This document shows positions 10,409 to 19,956 of a stretch of 64,000 bases of DNA, in pieces. Under the pieces are notes generated by a model. The model was not told the origin of the DNA, searched no databases, and saw only the letters and a list, made by a program, of their open reading frames with translations. This stretch comes from Myxococcales bacterium (GTDB taxonomy: Bacteria > Myxococcota_A > Polyangia > Haliangiales > Haliangiaceae), in NCBI GenBank assembly GCA_016707895.1, contig JADJGV010000012.1, forward strand, positions 246,001-310,000. Direction: 5' to 3'. Position 1 is the first letter of the stretch. Each line of letters begins with the position of its first letter. Position numbers and translations under genes: made by a program.

Positions 10409-10971
10409 TGTTCACGCCCGCCGAAGCCAGGTCGATGGTCCGCAAGGCCGTCAAGCGCGTGCCCGAGGGCGAGGAGATCCGGCACCTCAACATCATGCCG
10501 ATGATGGACATGATGACGATCTTGCTGGTCGCCTTCATCTCGCAGATCGCGGTGGCGTCCAACACCGCCGCCAGCAACTCGGTCGTGCTGCCCGCCACCT
10601 ACGGCGAGCAGCCGATGCCCGAGTCCTCGGCGCTCTTGATCATCACCAAGACCGCGATCGTCGTCGAGGGCGAGGAGATCGTCGCCGTGCGCAACGGCGA
10701 CGTCGACCCGTCGCAGAAGGAAGGCGGCGCCGACGGCCGCAAGATCCCGCGGCTGTCGACCTTCCTCGGGACGCTGCGCGGCCTTCACGATCAGGCGCTG
10801 CGCGACGCCGGCAAGCCGCTGCCCCCGGTGCCGGAGTTGATGATCGTCGCCGATCGCACCATCCCCTACGGCCTGCTGATCAACGTGATGTTCTCGGCCA
10901 AGCAGAAGGAAGCCGGCTTCAAGCGCTTCCGCCTGATCGTCCAGAAGAGCGCCACGGTCAGCGGCAAGTAG
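10408..10971 (+). CDS. Second ExbD/TolR-family protein
   Basis: A 187-residue paralogue of the preceding protein. The ATG overlaps the upstream stop (TGATG), indicating translational coupling. Asp34 lies in MPMMDMMTILLVAFISQIAV, the proton-coupling position at the start of the single membrane span. The periplasmic domain (about 52-187) keeps the TolR/ExbD fold signature VADRTIPYGLLINVM, which is also seen as ADPSIPYGTLISVI in the upstream paralogue. Unlike that paralogue it has no Cys insert. The two probably form a heterodimer in the channel; this is inference from the paired genes. Confidence 0.88.
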
Positions 10972-10977
10972 CTGGCG

Positions 10978-11006
10978 TGACCCAGGAGGGGCTTTCGCAA
11001 AGCCCC
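10978..11006. repeat. Dispersed palindromic element, half copy 2a
   Basis: Only the TGACCCAGG lead and the first perfect hairpin AGGGGCTTTCGCAAAGCCCC are present. It sits 6 bases after the operon stop and directly before a full copy. Confidence 0.85.
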
Positions 11007-11010
11007 GCGC

Positions 11011-11079
11011 GTGACCCAGGAGGGGCTTTCGCAAAGCCCCTCCCCCACAAGACGTGGGGCCCCCACCCGAAACGCGAGA
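11011..11079. repeat. Dispersed palindromic element, full copy 2b
   Basis: A full copy led by GTGACCCAGG. It has a 9-bp stem with CGC loop, then the CCCCAC/GTGGGG stem with AAGAC loop, and the CCCACCCGAAACGCGAG end. The GTGACCCAGG lead also precedes copies 2a and 2c, so this cluster arose by local duplication. Confidence 0.9.
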
Positions 11080-11090
11080 TGCCTGGCCTC

Positions 11091-11151
11091 GTGACCCAGG
11101 AGGGGCTTCGAAAGGCCCCTCCCCCACAAGACGCGGGGCCCCCATCCGGGG
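11091..11151. repeat. Dispersed palindromic element, variant copy 2c
   Basis: GTGACCCAGG lead, a shortened first hairpin (AGGGGCTTCGAAAGGCCCC), the second stem with CGC in place of CGT, and a truncated end (CCCCATCCGGGG). With 2a and 2b it fills most of the 240-base gap between the ExbD operon and the gene at 11212. Confidence 0.85.
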
Positions 11152-11198
11152 CCTGGCAGCCGGGGCGTTTCGCGCCCTGCGTCGCGCGGCGGCTGCGC

Positions 11199-11204
11199 TA
11201 TACT
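11199..11204 (+). promoter_or_regulatory. -10 hexamer of the membrane protein gene (predicted leaderless)
   Basis: TATACT is followed by 7 nt and the ATG at 11212. It is one of the closest matches to TATAAT in the window. Confidence 0.5.
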
Positions 11205-11211
11205 GGCTGGC

Positions 11212-11916
11212 ATGAAGGCACTCGTCGGCGAGCGGCGCGCGATTGCGGCCGCGGTTCTCTCGTTCTACGGGTTCATCTACCTGCTGCTGGGCTGGTCCGC
11301 GCCCCCGGAGTGGTCGGTGCTGCTCAGCGCGATCGCCGGCCTGTACGGCGTGGCCTTCCTCGGCGTCGTCGCCGGCTGGTTCTGGGGCCGCTGGTTCGCG
11401 CAGGGCCTGGGCTACTGGGGCCTGGTCAGCGGCGTCCTCGGCATGTGGCAGATGGGCCCGGAGCCGATCCTGGTGGTGCTGACCGCCAGCCACGCGCTGG
11501 TGTCGGCGTTCCTCGCCGGCGAGGCGATGGCCGCGGGCTTCGACGGCCGCGCCGACTGGCGCGCCCGCTACCACCTCGACGACACCGGCGTGCAGCGCCT
11601 GGGCAAGTCGGTCGTGCGCGCCGCGATGAGCCTGCCGATCCTGATCATGTGGGCGCTGGCGCCGAGCCAGCCCGGGTCGCTGATGGCCAGCGCCAACGTG
11701 CTCGCGCTGCTGCCGGCGCTGCTCGGGGTGCTCGGCGTGGTCGCGCTCCTGCAACTGCGCACCTGGGGTCTGTTCGCGTTGGCCGCGGCCGGCGTGGCGA
11801 TGGTCGCGGTCGCCGGGGTCAGCCTGGTGGCGGTGGCGGCGGCGGCGCTCCTGGCCGCGGCGGTCGCGCCGTTCGCCAAGCCGATCGCGCAGAAGCTCCT
11901 GGTCGCCGGGGTTTGA
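11212..11916 (+). CDS. Polytopic membrane protein, unknown function
   Basis: A 234-residue hydrophobic protein with about six predicted spans: 14-30, 35-60, 66-85, 92-110, about 145-165, and a long Ala/Val-rich stretch at 165-215. A short polar loop (FDGRADWRARYHLDDTGVQ) lies near the middle. I do not recognise a family. It lies between the ExbB/ExbD operon and two TPR lipoproteins, but has its own -10-like hexamer and a repeat cluster in front. It is therefore probably a separate unit. Confidence 0.7.
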   Translation: MKALVGERRAIAAAVLSFYGFIYLLLGWSAPPEWSVLLSAIAGLYGVAFLGVVAGWFWGRWFAQGLGYWGLVSGVLGMWQMGPEPILVVLTASHALVSAFLAGEAMAAGFDGRADWRARYHLDDTGVQRLGKSVVRAAMSLPILIMWALAPSQPGSLMASANVLALLPALLGVLGVVALLQLRTWGLFALAAAGVAMVAVAGVSLVAVAAAALLAAAVAPFAKPIAQKLLVAGV

Positions 11917-11941
11917 CCGGCCCGAGCGGCAGCGGTAGTTT
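11913..11941 (+). promoter_or_regulatory. Complete promoter placed for a leaderless transcript
   Basis: TTGACC (11913-11918), a 17-bp spacer and TAGTTT (11936-11941) lie 6 nt before the ATG at 11948. With normal geometry the transcript starts at the A of the start codon or within 1-2 nt of it. Confidence 0.55.
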
Positions 11942-11947
11942 CGGATC

Positions 11948-12526
11948 ATGACATCTCGTCGGGGAGTTCTCGCGGTGCGCGCGCTCGGGATCGGGGTCGC
12001 GCTGGCGCTGGCCGCTTGCTCGGGTCCGTACGCTGGCAAGGCCGAGAAGCTGCGCAAGATGCCCAAGAGCGCCGAGCCCGAGCCGCCGCCGGTGGCCGCC
12101 GAGGAGATCAAGTTCGCGGAAGAGTGTCCCGTGAAGTTCCAGGAGGAACCCAAGGACGGACTGAAGCAGCACAACCGCAACGCCAGCGCCAGCAAGCGGC
12201 TGGTCGAGCAGGCCGACTCGCTGCTCGACGACGCGCGGCTCGCCAAGGACGACAAGGCCCGGGTGGCGCAGACCACCGAGGCGATCAACAAGCTGCGCAA
12301 GGCGCTGCTCGACGCGCCCTATCACGCCGAGGCCACCTACAAGCTGGCCCACGCCTACGCCCTCACCCGTCGCAAGGGCTGCGCGATCGCGCTGCTCAAG
12401 CGCCTGGCCGATCTGCAGAAGTACGGCGACTTCGCCGCCGACGCCAAGCGCAAGATCGACGAGGCCGAGACCGACTCGGTGTTCCAGCCGTTCCGCAAGC
12501 AAGCCAACGAAGCGATCAATCGCTAG
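11948..12526 (+). CDS. TPR-like lipoprotein A
   Basis: A 192-residue lipoprotein with lipobox LAAC at Cys24 and a Lys/Pro-rich linker. An all-helical domain (about 85-190) contains TPR-like pairs: AINKLRKALLDAPYHAEATY and then KLAHAYALTRRKGCAIALLK. It shares architecture with the next gene (paired helices with AxxAYA followed by RKGC or RPQC, then LLxRL), so the two are paralogues. They lie downstream of the ExbB/ExbD/ExbD operon, where small TPR lipoproteins would suit an envelope motor partner. That link is inferred from position only. Confidence 0.75.
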   Translation: MTSRRGVLAVRALGIGVALALAACSGPYAGKAEKLRKMPKSAEPEPPPVAAEEIKFAEECPVKFQEEPKDGLKQHNRNASASKRLVEQADSLLDDARLAKDDKARVAQTTEAINKLRKALLDAPYHAEATYKLAHAYALTRRKGCAIALLKRLADLQKYGDFAADAKRKIDEAETDSVFQPFRKQANEAINR

Positions 12527-12539
12527 AGCGAGGCCGACG

Positions 12540-13160
12540 ATGCACGCGATCCGACTGTCCGCCCTGGGCCTCGCGCTGACCCTCGCCGCCGCCTGCGGCG
12601 GTGGCCAGAAGGTGACGCCGCCGCCCGACCCGTTCCGCCCGGAGCCGATCGAGGAGGTCAAGGCCGCCGCGCCGACCCGCGTCGACTGCGACCCGCCCGA
12701 CCCGTCGCAGGCCAAGGACGCGATGACCTACCCCGAGCGCGCGCCGTCGATCGGCGAGGCGCAGCAGCTCGCGGACGAGGGCTTCGCGGAGCTGGCCGGC
12801 GCCGAGGGGGACGCGCTCGATCCCCAGACCCGCGAGGAGAAGATCACCCGCGCGGTCGAGGACTTCCTGTCGGCGCTGGGCGCCGATCCCTACAACGTCC
12901 ACGCGACCTACAACCTGGCCGCGGCCTACGCCCGCATCGGCCGGCCGCAGTGCTCGCTGAACCTGCTGGTCCGGCTGATCGCCATGAAGGATCACCACAG
13001 CCGCAAGGCCGAGGTCGCCAAGAAGTTCGACCGCCTGCTGGGCCGCAACGGCCAGACCATCGATCCCGACTTCCGCAAGATGCGCGACGACGCGGCCTTC
13101 CGCTGCGTGATCGCCAACATCTCGGCCGCGACGCCCACGCTGTGCTTCGGCGCGAGCTGA
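12540..13160 (+). CDS. TPR-like lipoprotein B
   Basis: A 206-residue lipoprotein with lipobox AAAC at Cys19, a Pro-rich linker, and a helical domain. The helical part has ALGADPYNVHATYNLAAAYA and RIGRPQCSLNLLVRLIAMK, matching the helix pairs of the preceding lipoprotein. Only 13 bases separate the genes, so they form an operon. The C-terminus (FRCVIANISAATPTLCFGAS) adds two Cys not present in its neighbour. A palindromic repeat starts 6 bases after the stop. The function is probably as a periplasmic or outer-membrane scaffold; no partner can be proven here. Confidence 0.75.
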   Translation: MHAIRLSALGLALTLAAACGGGQKVTPPPDPFRPEPIEEVKAAAPTRVDCDPPDPSQAKDAMTYPERAPSIGEAQQLADEGFAELAGAEGDALDPQTREEKITRAVEDFLSALGADPYNVHATYNLAAAYARIGRPQCSLNLLVRLIAMKDHHSRKAEVAKKFDRLLGRNGQTIDPDFRKMRDDAAFRCVIANISAATPTLCFGAS

Positions 13161-13165
13161 GTTAC

Positions 13166-13228
13166 TGAGAGGGGCTTTCGCAAAGCCCCTCCCCCACAAG
13201 ACGTGGGGCCCCCACCCGAAACGCGAGA
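13166..13228. repeat. Dispersed palindromic element, full copy 3
   Basis: TGAGAGGGGCTTTCGC lead, both hairpins intact, and the CCCACCCGAAACGCGAG end. It is almost identical to copy 4 at 37000-37062 and lies 6 bases after the TPR lipoprotein operon stop. No flanking direct repeat is visible here. Confidence 0.9.
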
Positions 13229-13353
13229 GCGTCCCAGCGGACGTCCGCCGTGGCCCGAGAACCGCAAGCGCACGAAGCAGCCCACCGACGCGGCCTGGGT
13301 CGCAGCGCGGCGGGCGGGACGCACCGGGTCAGCCGAGGCCAGGTGCTTGCCGC

Positions 13354-13382
13354 TTGTGCGACGGGCGGCGGTACCGTACAAC
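13354..13382 (+). promoter_or_regulatory. Promoter of the secreted protein gene at 13390
   Basis: TTGTGC (13354-13359), a 17-bp spacer and TACAAC (13377-13382), followed by 7 nt and the GTG at 13390. The overlapping TACCGT at 13372 is a second -10 candidate. Confidence 0.4.
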
Positions 13383-13389
13383 CTCGGCC

Positions 13390-14181
13390 GTGAAGCGCGC
13401 CGCCGTCCTGTCGTTCGCCACCGTCGTCGCCGGCCTGGCCGGCGCCGCCCAGGCCCAGCCCAAGCCCGCCACGCCCAAGCCGGTGCGCGCGTGCGGGGTG
13501 ACCGCCATCCCGCTGACGGTCGGCAACGAGTGGACCTACGAGGCCGCGGGCCTGCCGCCGGATCGCCAGCTGTCCGAGGCGCAGATGAAGGCCCAGCCCG
13601 TGGTCCCCAAGCGGGTCACGGTCACGGTCAAGAGCGTCGACACCAAGGACGGCGTCACCACGGTCGGCCTGTCCGAGGACATCGACGGCCGGGTCCACGC
13701 CTCGACGATCACCTGCACGGCGACGTCGTTCCAGGTCTCACCCAACGCGTTCTGGTTCAACGGCGAGCCCGGCGACGTGTTCGGCATCGAGCTCACCGAC
13801 GTCGAGCGCAAGGGCAAGACCCTCGACCTGGTCGGCGGCAAGCTGACCACGCTGGCCGACTGGCACGACGACCTCAACGCCAAGTGGAAGCACCTGGTCA
13901 TCGGCAAGGTCATCCCGACGATGCGCAGCGGCACCCTGGCGTTGACCCGCCACATCGTCACGCAGCCCAGCGAGTCGGTGACCACCAAGGCCGGCACGTG
14001 GAAGGCCGCCAAGCTCGGCATCGAGACCACGATCAAGATCACCATCGAGCCGGCGCCGCCCAACCCGCTGCGCGACATCCCGCTCCTGGTGAACTTCATC
14101 TACCTCGTCGACGGCGTCGGCGTGGTGCAGACGGCGAACTACACGGCGCAGTTCCTGCTGGTCAACTCCAAGGTCCAGTGA
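13390..14181 (+). CDS. Secreted protein of unknown function
   Basis: A 263-residue protein. The GTG at 13390 gives a clean signal peptide (KRAAVLSFATVVAGLAGAAQA, cleavage after AQA). The mature domain is beta-rich: it begins ACGVTAIPLTVGNEWTYEA and has repeated strands such as RVTVTVKSVDTKDGVTTVGL. This resembles families of secreted proteins that start with a GNxWTY motif and hold a single beta domain. Ligand and role are unknown. The next gene starts 22 bases later on the same strand. Confidence 0.72.
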   Translation: MKRAAVLSFATVVAGLAGAAQAQPKPATPKPVRACGVTAIPLTVGNEWTYEAAGLPPDRQLSEAQMKAQPVVPKRVTVTVKSVDTKDGVTTVGLSEDIDGRVHASTITCTATSFQVSPNAFWFNGEPGDVFGIELTDVERKGKTLDLVGGKLTTLADWHDDLNAKWKHLVIGKVIPTMRSGTLALTRHIVTQPSESVTTKAGTWKAAKLGIETTIKITIEPAPPNPLRDIPLLVNFIYLVDGVGVVQTANYTAQFLLVNSKVQ

Positions 14182-14203
14182 TGGTGCTGCCCTGCGCGCT
14201 GCC

Positions 14204-15460
<1,257 letters not shown>

Positions 15461-15467
15461 TTCGAGG

Positions 15468-15497
15468 TTGACCACCTCACCCCACCTTCGATACGAA
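15468..15497 (+). promoter_or_regulatory. Promoter of the giant repeat lipoprotein gene
   Basis: TTGACC (15468-15473), an 18-bp spacer and TACGAA (15492-15497), 9 nt before the ATG at 15507. This is another promoter placed for a very short or absent leader. Confidence 0.5.
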
Positions 15498-15506
15498 CGG
15501 CCCCCT

Positions 15507-18500
15507 ATGCGTCTTCATCGACTCGTCCGGGGCTCGGTCCTGGCGATGGTCCTGATCGGTTCTGGCATCGCCTTGTCGTGTTCGGGGGGAGGCACCAGCG
15601 CGCTGCCCGAGTGCGAGGACGGCCGCGACAACGACGGCGACCTGCTCATCGACGAGCTCGACCCGTCGTGCATCGCCGGCAACGACCGCGAGGCCGACGA
15701 CCCGGTCAAGCTGTGCGTCGACGGCATCGACAACGACGGCGACGGCCTGATCGACAGCGCCGATCCGGGCTGCACCGGCGCCACCGACGACGACGAGTAC
15801 AACGCCGGCCCGCCGGCGTGCTCGGACATGCGCGACAACGACGGCGACGGCAAGACCGACTACCCGTTCGACCCCGGCTGCCTCAACGGCAACCAGGACA
15901 GCGAGCAGGACGACTGCCCGAGCGGCGCCGCCTGCCCGCAGTGCGGCGATGGGCGCGACAACGACGGCGACGGCCGGATCGACTACCCCGCCGAGAGCGG
16001 CTGCCAGAACGCGGCGGACGACGACGAGTTCGTCCTCGACACCACCGCGTGCGGCGTCGGCACGTCGATCAGCTTCCTGCCCGGCGGCATGCCGGCCACC
16101 GTCGGGACGCCGGCGATGGTGATGGGCACCGCCGGCACCGGCCTGTCGAACCTGCTGTCGCCGACCTGCCAGGGCCGCGGCCAGGAGACGGTCTACGTGG
16201 TCCAGGTCGACGAGCCGGTCACGATGGAGGCCTCGACCGACAGCGGCACCACCAACTACAACACCGTGCTCTACGTCCGCTCGGCGTGCCGCGACGACGC
16301 CACCGAGCTGGCCTGTAACGACGACATCAGCGCCACCAACAACAAGTCCAAGCTGACGGTCGACCTGACCCCGGGCGTGTACTTCCTGGTGGTCGACGCC
16401 CGCGACCTGGCCTCGCAGGGCAACTTCGCGCTCAACGTGAAGTTCTACCGCGGCGCCGGCGAGGACTGCACCGGCGTCATGGACTGCGCCCCCGGCTACG
16501 TCTGCCGCGCGGTGCCGCCCGCCACCCAGACCACCTGCGAGCACCCGGTGTGCAGCGACGGCCGCGACGACGACAGCGACGGCCACATCGACTTCCCGAA
16601 CGACCCGGGCTGCACCGGCATCGACGACAGCGACGAGACCGACGACTGCCCGAGCGGCCCCAACTGCCCGCAGTGCGGCGACGAGACCGACAACGATCTC
16701 GACGGCGACATCGACTACCCGGCCGACATCGGCTGCCGCTCGGCCAACGGCGACACCGAGCTCGACTGCTCGAGCGAGACCGATCCGCTGGTCGTGATCA
16801 ACACGCCGACGTACAGCGGCACCACCGTCGGCGCCACCAACGATCAGCGCCCGACCTGCGGCGCCACCACCCACACCGCGCCCGACGTCGTCCACTTCCT
16901 CGACCTGCGGGTCCCGGTGCAGACGCTGACCGTCACCTCGACCAACACCTGGGACTCGGCGATCTCGTTCGTCGACGGCACCTGCACGACCAGCCTGCTC
17001 TGCACCGACAGCCCCAACAGCTTCACCCGCACCGCGGTGGCGCCGGGCACGTACGGTGTCGTCATCGACGGCTGGTCGAGCGGCAGCGGCGCGTACACGC
17101 TGAACGTCCGGGGCGACCTCACCGCCGGCGGCGCCTGCAACGACCCGCTGGTCGCGGCCGGCGTGCTGGTGTGCCCGGCCGGCTACTCGTGCCAGGGCGC
17201 GGCCGGCGCCGAGACCTGCCAACCGGCGGCCTGCAACGACACCGTCGACGCCGACGGCGACACCTTCCCCGGCTACCCGACCGACCCCGGGTGCAGCAGC
17301 ACCTCGGACAACGACGAGGCCGACGACTGCCCGAGCGGCCCCGGCTGCCCGGCGTGCTCGAACGACCTCGACGACGACGGTGACACCCGCATCGACTACC
17401 CCCTGGACCCCGGCTGCCAGTCGGCCGGCGGCACGCTGGAGATCGATTGCTCGACCGAGGTCGATCCGCTGATCCTGGTGACCGCGCCGGTCTACACCGG
17501 CACCACCGCCGGCGCCGGCAACAACCTGCGCGGCACCTGCAGCTCGACCACCGCGACCGCGCCCGATCGCGTCCACTACCTGACCCTCGCGGTGCCGGTG
17601 GCCAGCCTGACGGTGACCACGACGCCGGGCTTCGACGCGGTGACCTCGTTCACCGACGCGACGTGCACCACCACCGCCAACTGCCAGGACTCGGCGCCGA
17701 TCACGGTGACCAACCTCGCGGCGGGTGGCTACGGCATCGCGATCGACGGCTGGTCGACCGGCAGCGGCAACTACACCCTGGACATCCGCGGCCAGCTGTC
17801 GCCCAACGGCGCCTGCAACGATCCGCTGGTCGCGGCCGGCGTGCTGGCGTGCCCGGTGGGCTTCGCGTGCGGCGGCCCCGCCGGCGCCGAGACCTGCGAG
17901 CCGGCCGCGTGCAACAACGCCACGGACGAGGACGGCGACGGGTTCCCCGGCTACCCGAACGACCCCGGCTGCACCAGCCCGTCGGACGGCGACGAGGTCG
18001 ACGACTGCCCGAGCGGCCCCGGCTGCCCGGTCTGCTCGAACGATCTCGACGATGACACCGACGGTCAGATCGACTACCCGCTCGACCTCGGCTGCGTCTC
18101 GGCCGCCGGCGCCACCGAGGTGGCGTGCCCGGCCGAGACCGATCCGGTCATCCCGATCACCGCGCCGGCCACCACCGGCACCACGGTCGGCGCCTCCAAC
18201 AGCCTGACCCCGACCTGCGGCTCGACGAGCCACACCGCGCCGGACCGCGTGCACCAGCTCAACCTGGCGGTGCCGGTGGCCAACCTGCGGGTCAACCTGA
18301 CCGCGACCTGGGACGCGGCGACCTCGCTGCGCGACGCGCAGTGCGGCACCACGCTGGTGTGCTCGGATCCGAACTCCTTCACCCGCGCCAACGTCGCCCC
18401 GGGTGGCTACACGATCATCGTCGACGGCTGGGGCACCGGCAGCGGCGCGTACACGCTGAACGTCGCCGGCGACCTGCTGGCCGGCGGCGCCTGCAACGAC

Positions 18501-19955
18501 CCGCTGGTCGCGGCCGGCGTGCTCGCGTGCCCGAGCGGCTACTCGTGCCAGGGCGCGGCAGGCACCGAGACCTGCCAGCCGGCGGCGTGCAACGACGCGA
18601 TCGACGCCGACGGCGACACCTTCCCCGGCTACCCGGCGGATCCCGGCTGCGCGTCGCCGTCGGACAACGACGAGACCGACGCCTGCCCGAGCGGCCCCGG
18701 CTGCCCGCAGTGCGCCGACGCGCTCGACAACGACAGCGACGGCCAGATCGACTGGCCGATGGACGTCGGGTGCGGCGCCGCCTCGGGCAACACCGAGCTG
18801 GGCTGCCCGGCCGAGACCGATCCGCTGGTGGTGATCACCGGGCCCGCCACCGCGGGCACGACGGTCGGCGCGTCGAACAGCCTGACCCCGACCTGTGGCT
18901 CGTCGAGCCACACCGCGCCCGAGCGCGTGCACATCCTCAACCTGCCGGTGGCGGTCGCGACGCTGAGCGTCAGCCTCACCGCCAGCTTCGACGCCGCGAC
19001 CTCGCTGACCGACATCACCTGCGGCACCACGCTGCAGTGCTCGGACCCGAACTCGTTCACCCGGACCAACGTCGCGGCCGGCGCCTACGCCATCTCGGTG
19101 GACGGCTGGTCCACCGGCAGCGGCACGTACACGCTGAACGTCGTGGGTGACCTGGCCGCGAACAGCCGGTGCGAGCCGACGATGGTGGCCTCGGGGCTGC
19201 TGCGGTGCCCGTCGGGCACGGCCTGCGGCGGCACGGCGGGCGCCGAGATCTGCGCCCCGGCGGCGTGCAACGACACCGTCGACGCCGACGGCGACGGCTT
19301 CCCCGGCTACCCGACCGACCCGGGCTGCAGCAGCCCGTCGGACGGCGACGAGACCGACGCCTGCCCGACCGGCCCCGGCTGCGCGCAGTGCTCGAACGAC
19401 CTCGACGACGACGGCGACGGTCAGATCGACTACATGGTCGACACCAACTGCACCGCGGCCGGTGACAACACCGAGCTCGGCTGCGGCCCCGAGGTCGACG
19501 ACGTCACCTTCGTCACCACCCCGGTCACGCTGGGGACCACCGTCGGCTCGGCCAACAACTTCACGCCGACGTGCCAGACCAACTCGCTGGGCGATCGCGT
19601 CCACCTGCTGCGCCTGGCCGTGCCGGTGGCGACCTTGCACCTCGACACCGAGGGGTCCTCGATCTCCGACACCATCCTGGTCCTGATGAACAACACCTGC
19701 GGCACGTCGATCGCGTGCGACGACGACGGCGGCGTCACGTCGCTGCTGTCGCAGATCGACCAGACCAACGTGGCGGCCGGGACCTACGGCATCGTCGTCG
19801 ACACCTACGGCGGCTCGACGGTGAACGCGTACCACCTGAACGTCAGCGGGACGATCGCCGCGGGCGGGTCGTGCAACGATCCGCTGGTCGCGGCGGGCGT
19901 GCTCGCGTGCGCCGCCGGCACCACCTGCTCGGCGACCACGATGCTCTGTCAGTGA
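15507..19955 (+). CDS. Giant modular lipoprotein with Asp-rich calcium-type motifs and PPC-like repeats
   Basis: A 1482-residue lipoprotein with a lipobox ending ALSC (Cys25). Residues 30-180 are short Asp-rich units of the type DGRDNDGDGLIDSADPGC, which match thrombospondin-type-3/EF-like calcium sites. From about 420 to the end, a 226-residue module repeats about five times. Each has a beta-sandwich like a pre-peptidase C-terminal domain (APGTYGVVIDGWSSGSGAYT), then a Cys-rich stretch (ACNDPLVAAGVL), then an Asp-rich unit ending DDCPSGPGCP. No enzymatic domain is visible. I infer a calcium-stabilised surface adhesin or stalk. The start at 15507 is fixed by the signal peptide. Confidence 0.85.
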   Translation: MRLHRLVRGSVLAMVLIGSGIALSCSGGGTSALPECEDGRDNDGDLLIDELDPSCIAGNDREADDPVKLCVDGIDNDGDGLIDSADPGCTGATDDDEYNAGPPACSDMRDNDGDGKTDYPFDPGCLNGNQDSEQDDCPSGAACPQCGDGRDNDGDGRIDYPAESGCQNAADDDEFVLDTTACGVGTSISFLPGGMPATVGTPAMVMGTAGTGLSNLLSPTCQGRGQETVYVVQVDEPVTMEASTDSGTTNYNTVLYVRSACRDDATELACNDDISATNNKSKLTVDLTPGVYFLVVDARDLASQGNFALNVKFYRGAGEDCTGVMDCAPGYVCRAVPPATQTTCEHPVCSDGRDDDSDGHIDFPNDPGCTGIDDSDETDDCPSGPNCPQCGDETDNDLDGDIDYPADIGCRSANGDTELDCSSETDPLVVINTPTYSGTTVGATNDQRPTCGATTHTAPDVVHFLDLRVPVQTLTVTSTNTWDSAISFVDGTCTTSLLCTDSPNSFTRTAVAPGTYGVVIDGWSSGSGAYTLNVRGDLTAGGACNDPLVAAGVLVCPAGYSCQGAAGAETCQPAACNDTVDADGDTFPGYPTDPGCSSTSDNDEADDCPSGPGCPACSNDLDDDGDTRIDYPLDPGCQSAGGTLEIDCSTEVDPLILVTAPVYTGTTAGAGNNLRGTCSSTTATAPDRVHYLTLAVPVASLTVTTTPGFDAVTSFTDATCTTTANCQDSAPITVTNLAAGGYGIAIDGWSTGSGNYTLDIRGQLSPNGACNDPLVAAGVLACPVGFACGGPAGAETCEPAACNNATDEDGDGFPGYPNDPGCTSPSDGDEVDDCPSGPGCPVCSNDLDDDTDGQIDYPLDLGCVSAAGATEVACPAETDPVIPITAPATTGTTVGASNSLTPTCGSTSHTAPDRVHQLNLAVPVANLRVNLTATWDAATSLRDAQCGTTLVCSDPNSFTRANVAPGGYTIIVDGWGTGSGAYTLNVAGDLLAGGACNDPLVAAGVLACPSGYSCQGAAGTETCQPAACNDAIDADGDTFPGYPADPGCASPSDNDETDACPSGPGCPQCADALDNDSDGQIDWPMDVGCGAASGNTELGCPAETDPLVVITGPATAGTTVGASNSLTPTCGSSSHTAPERVHILNLPVAVATLSVSLTASFDAATSLTDITCGTTLQCSDPNSFTRTNVAAGAYAISVDGWSTGSGTYTLNVVGDLAANSRCEPTMVASGLLRCPSGTACGGTAGAEICAPAACNDTVDADGDGFPGYPTDPGCSSPSDGDETDACPTGPGCAQCSNDLDDDGDGQIDYMVDTNCTAAGDNTELGCGPEVDDVTFVTTPVTLGTTVGSANNFTPTCQTNSLGDRVHLLRLAVPVATLHLDTEGSSISDTILVLMNNTCGTSIACDDDGGVTSLLSQIDQTNVAAGTYGIVVDTYGGSTVNAYHLNVSGTIAAGGSCNDPLVAAGVLACAAGTTCSATTMLCQ
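16776..19955 (+). repeat. Internal 678-bp tandem repeat (226 residues), about 4.7 copies
   Basis: Equivalent GAGACCGATCC-type positions fall at 16776, 17457, 18135, 18813 and 19491: spacings of 681, 678, 678 and 678 bp. DNA similarity between copies 3 and 4 is visibly high, so expansion and gene conversion are likely. Confidence 0.9.
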
Positions 19956-19956
19956 C

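Noticed and set aside
10978..11151. Rho-independent terminators
   Set aside because: The hairpins are strong but no copy is followed by a T-run on either strand, so intrinsic termination by the standard mechanism is not supported. A role in 3'-end processing remains possible.
15477..19835. A 1452-codon open frame antisense to the giant repeat lipoprotein
   Set aside because: The reverse frame is open because of the codon bias of the repeats. It lacks a signal peptide or domain, and the plus strand has clear Cys and Asp motif periodicity.
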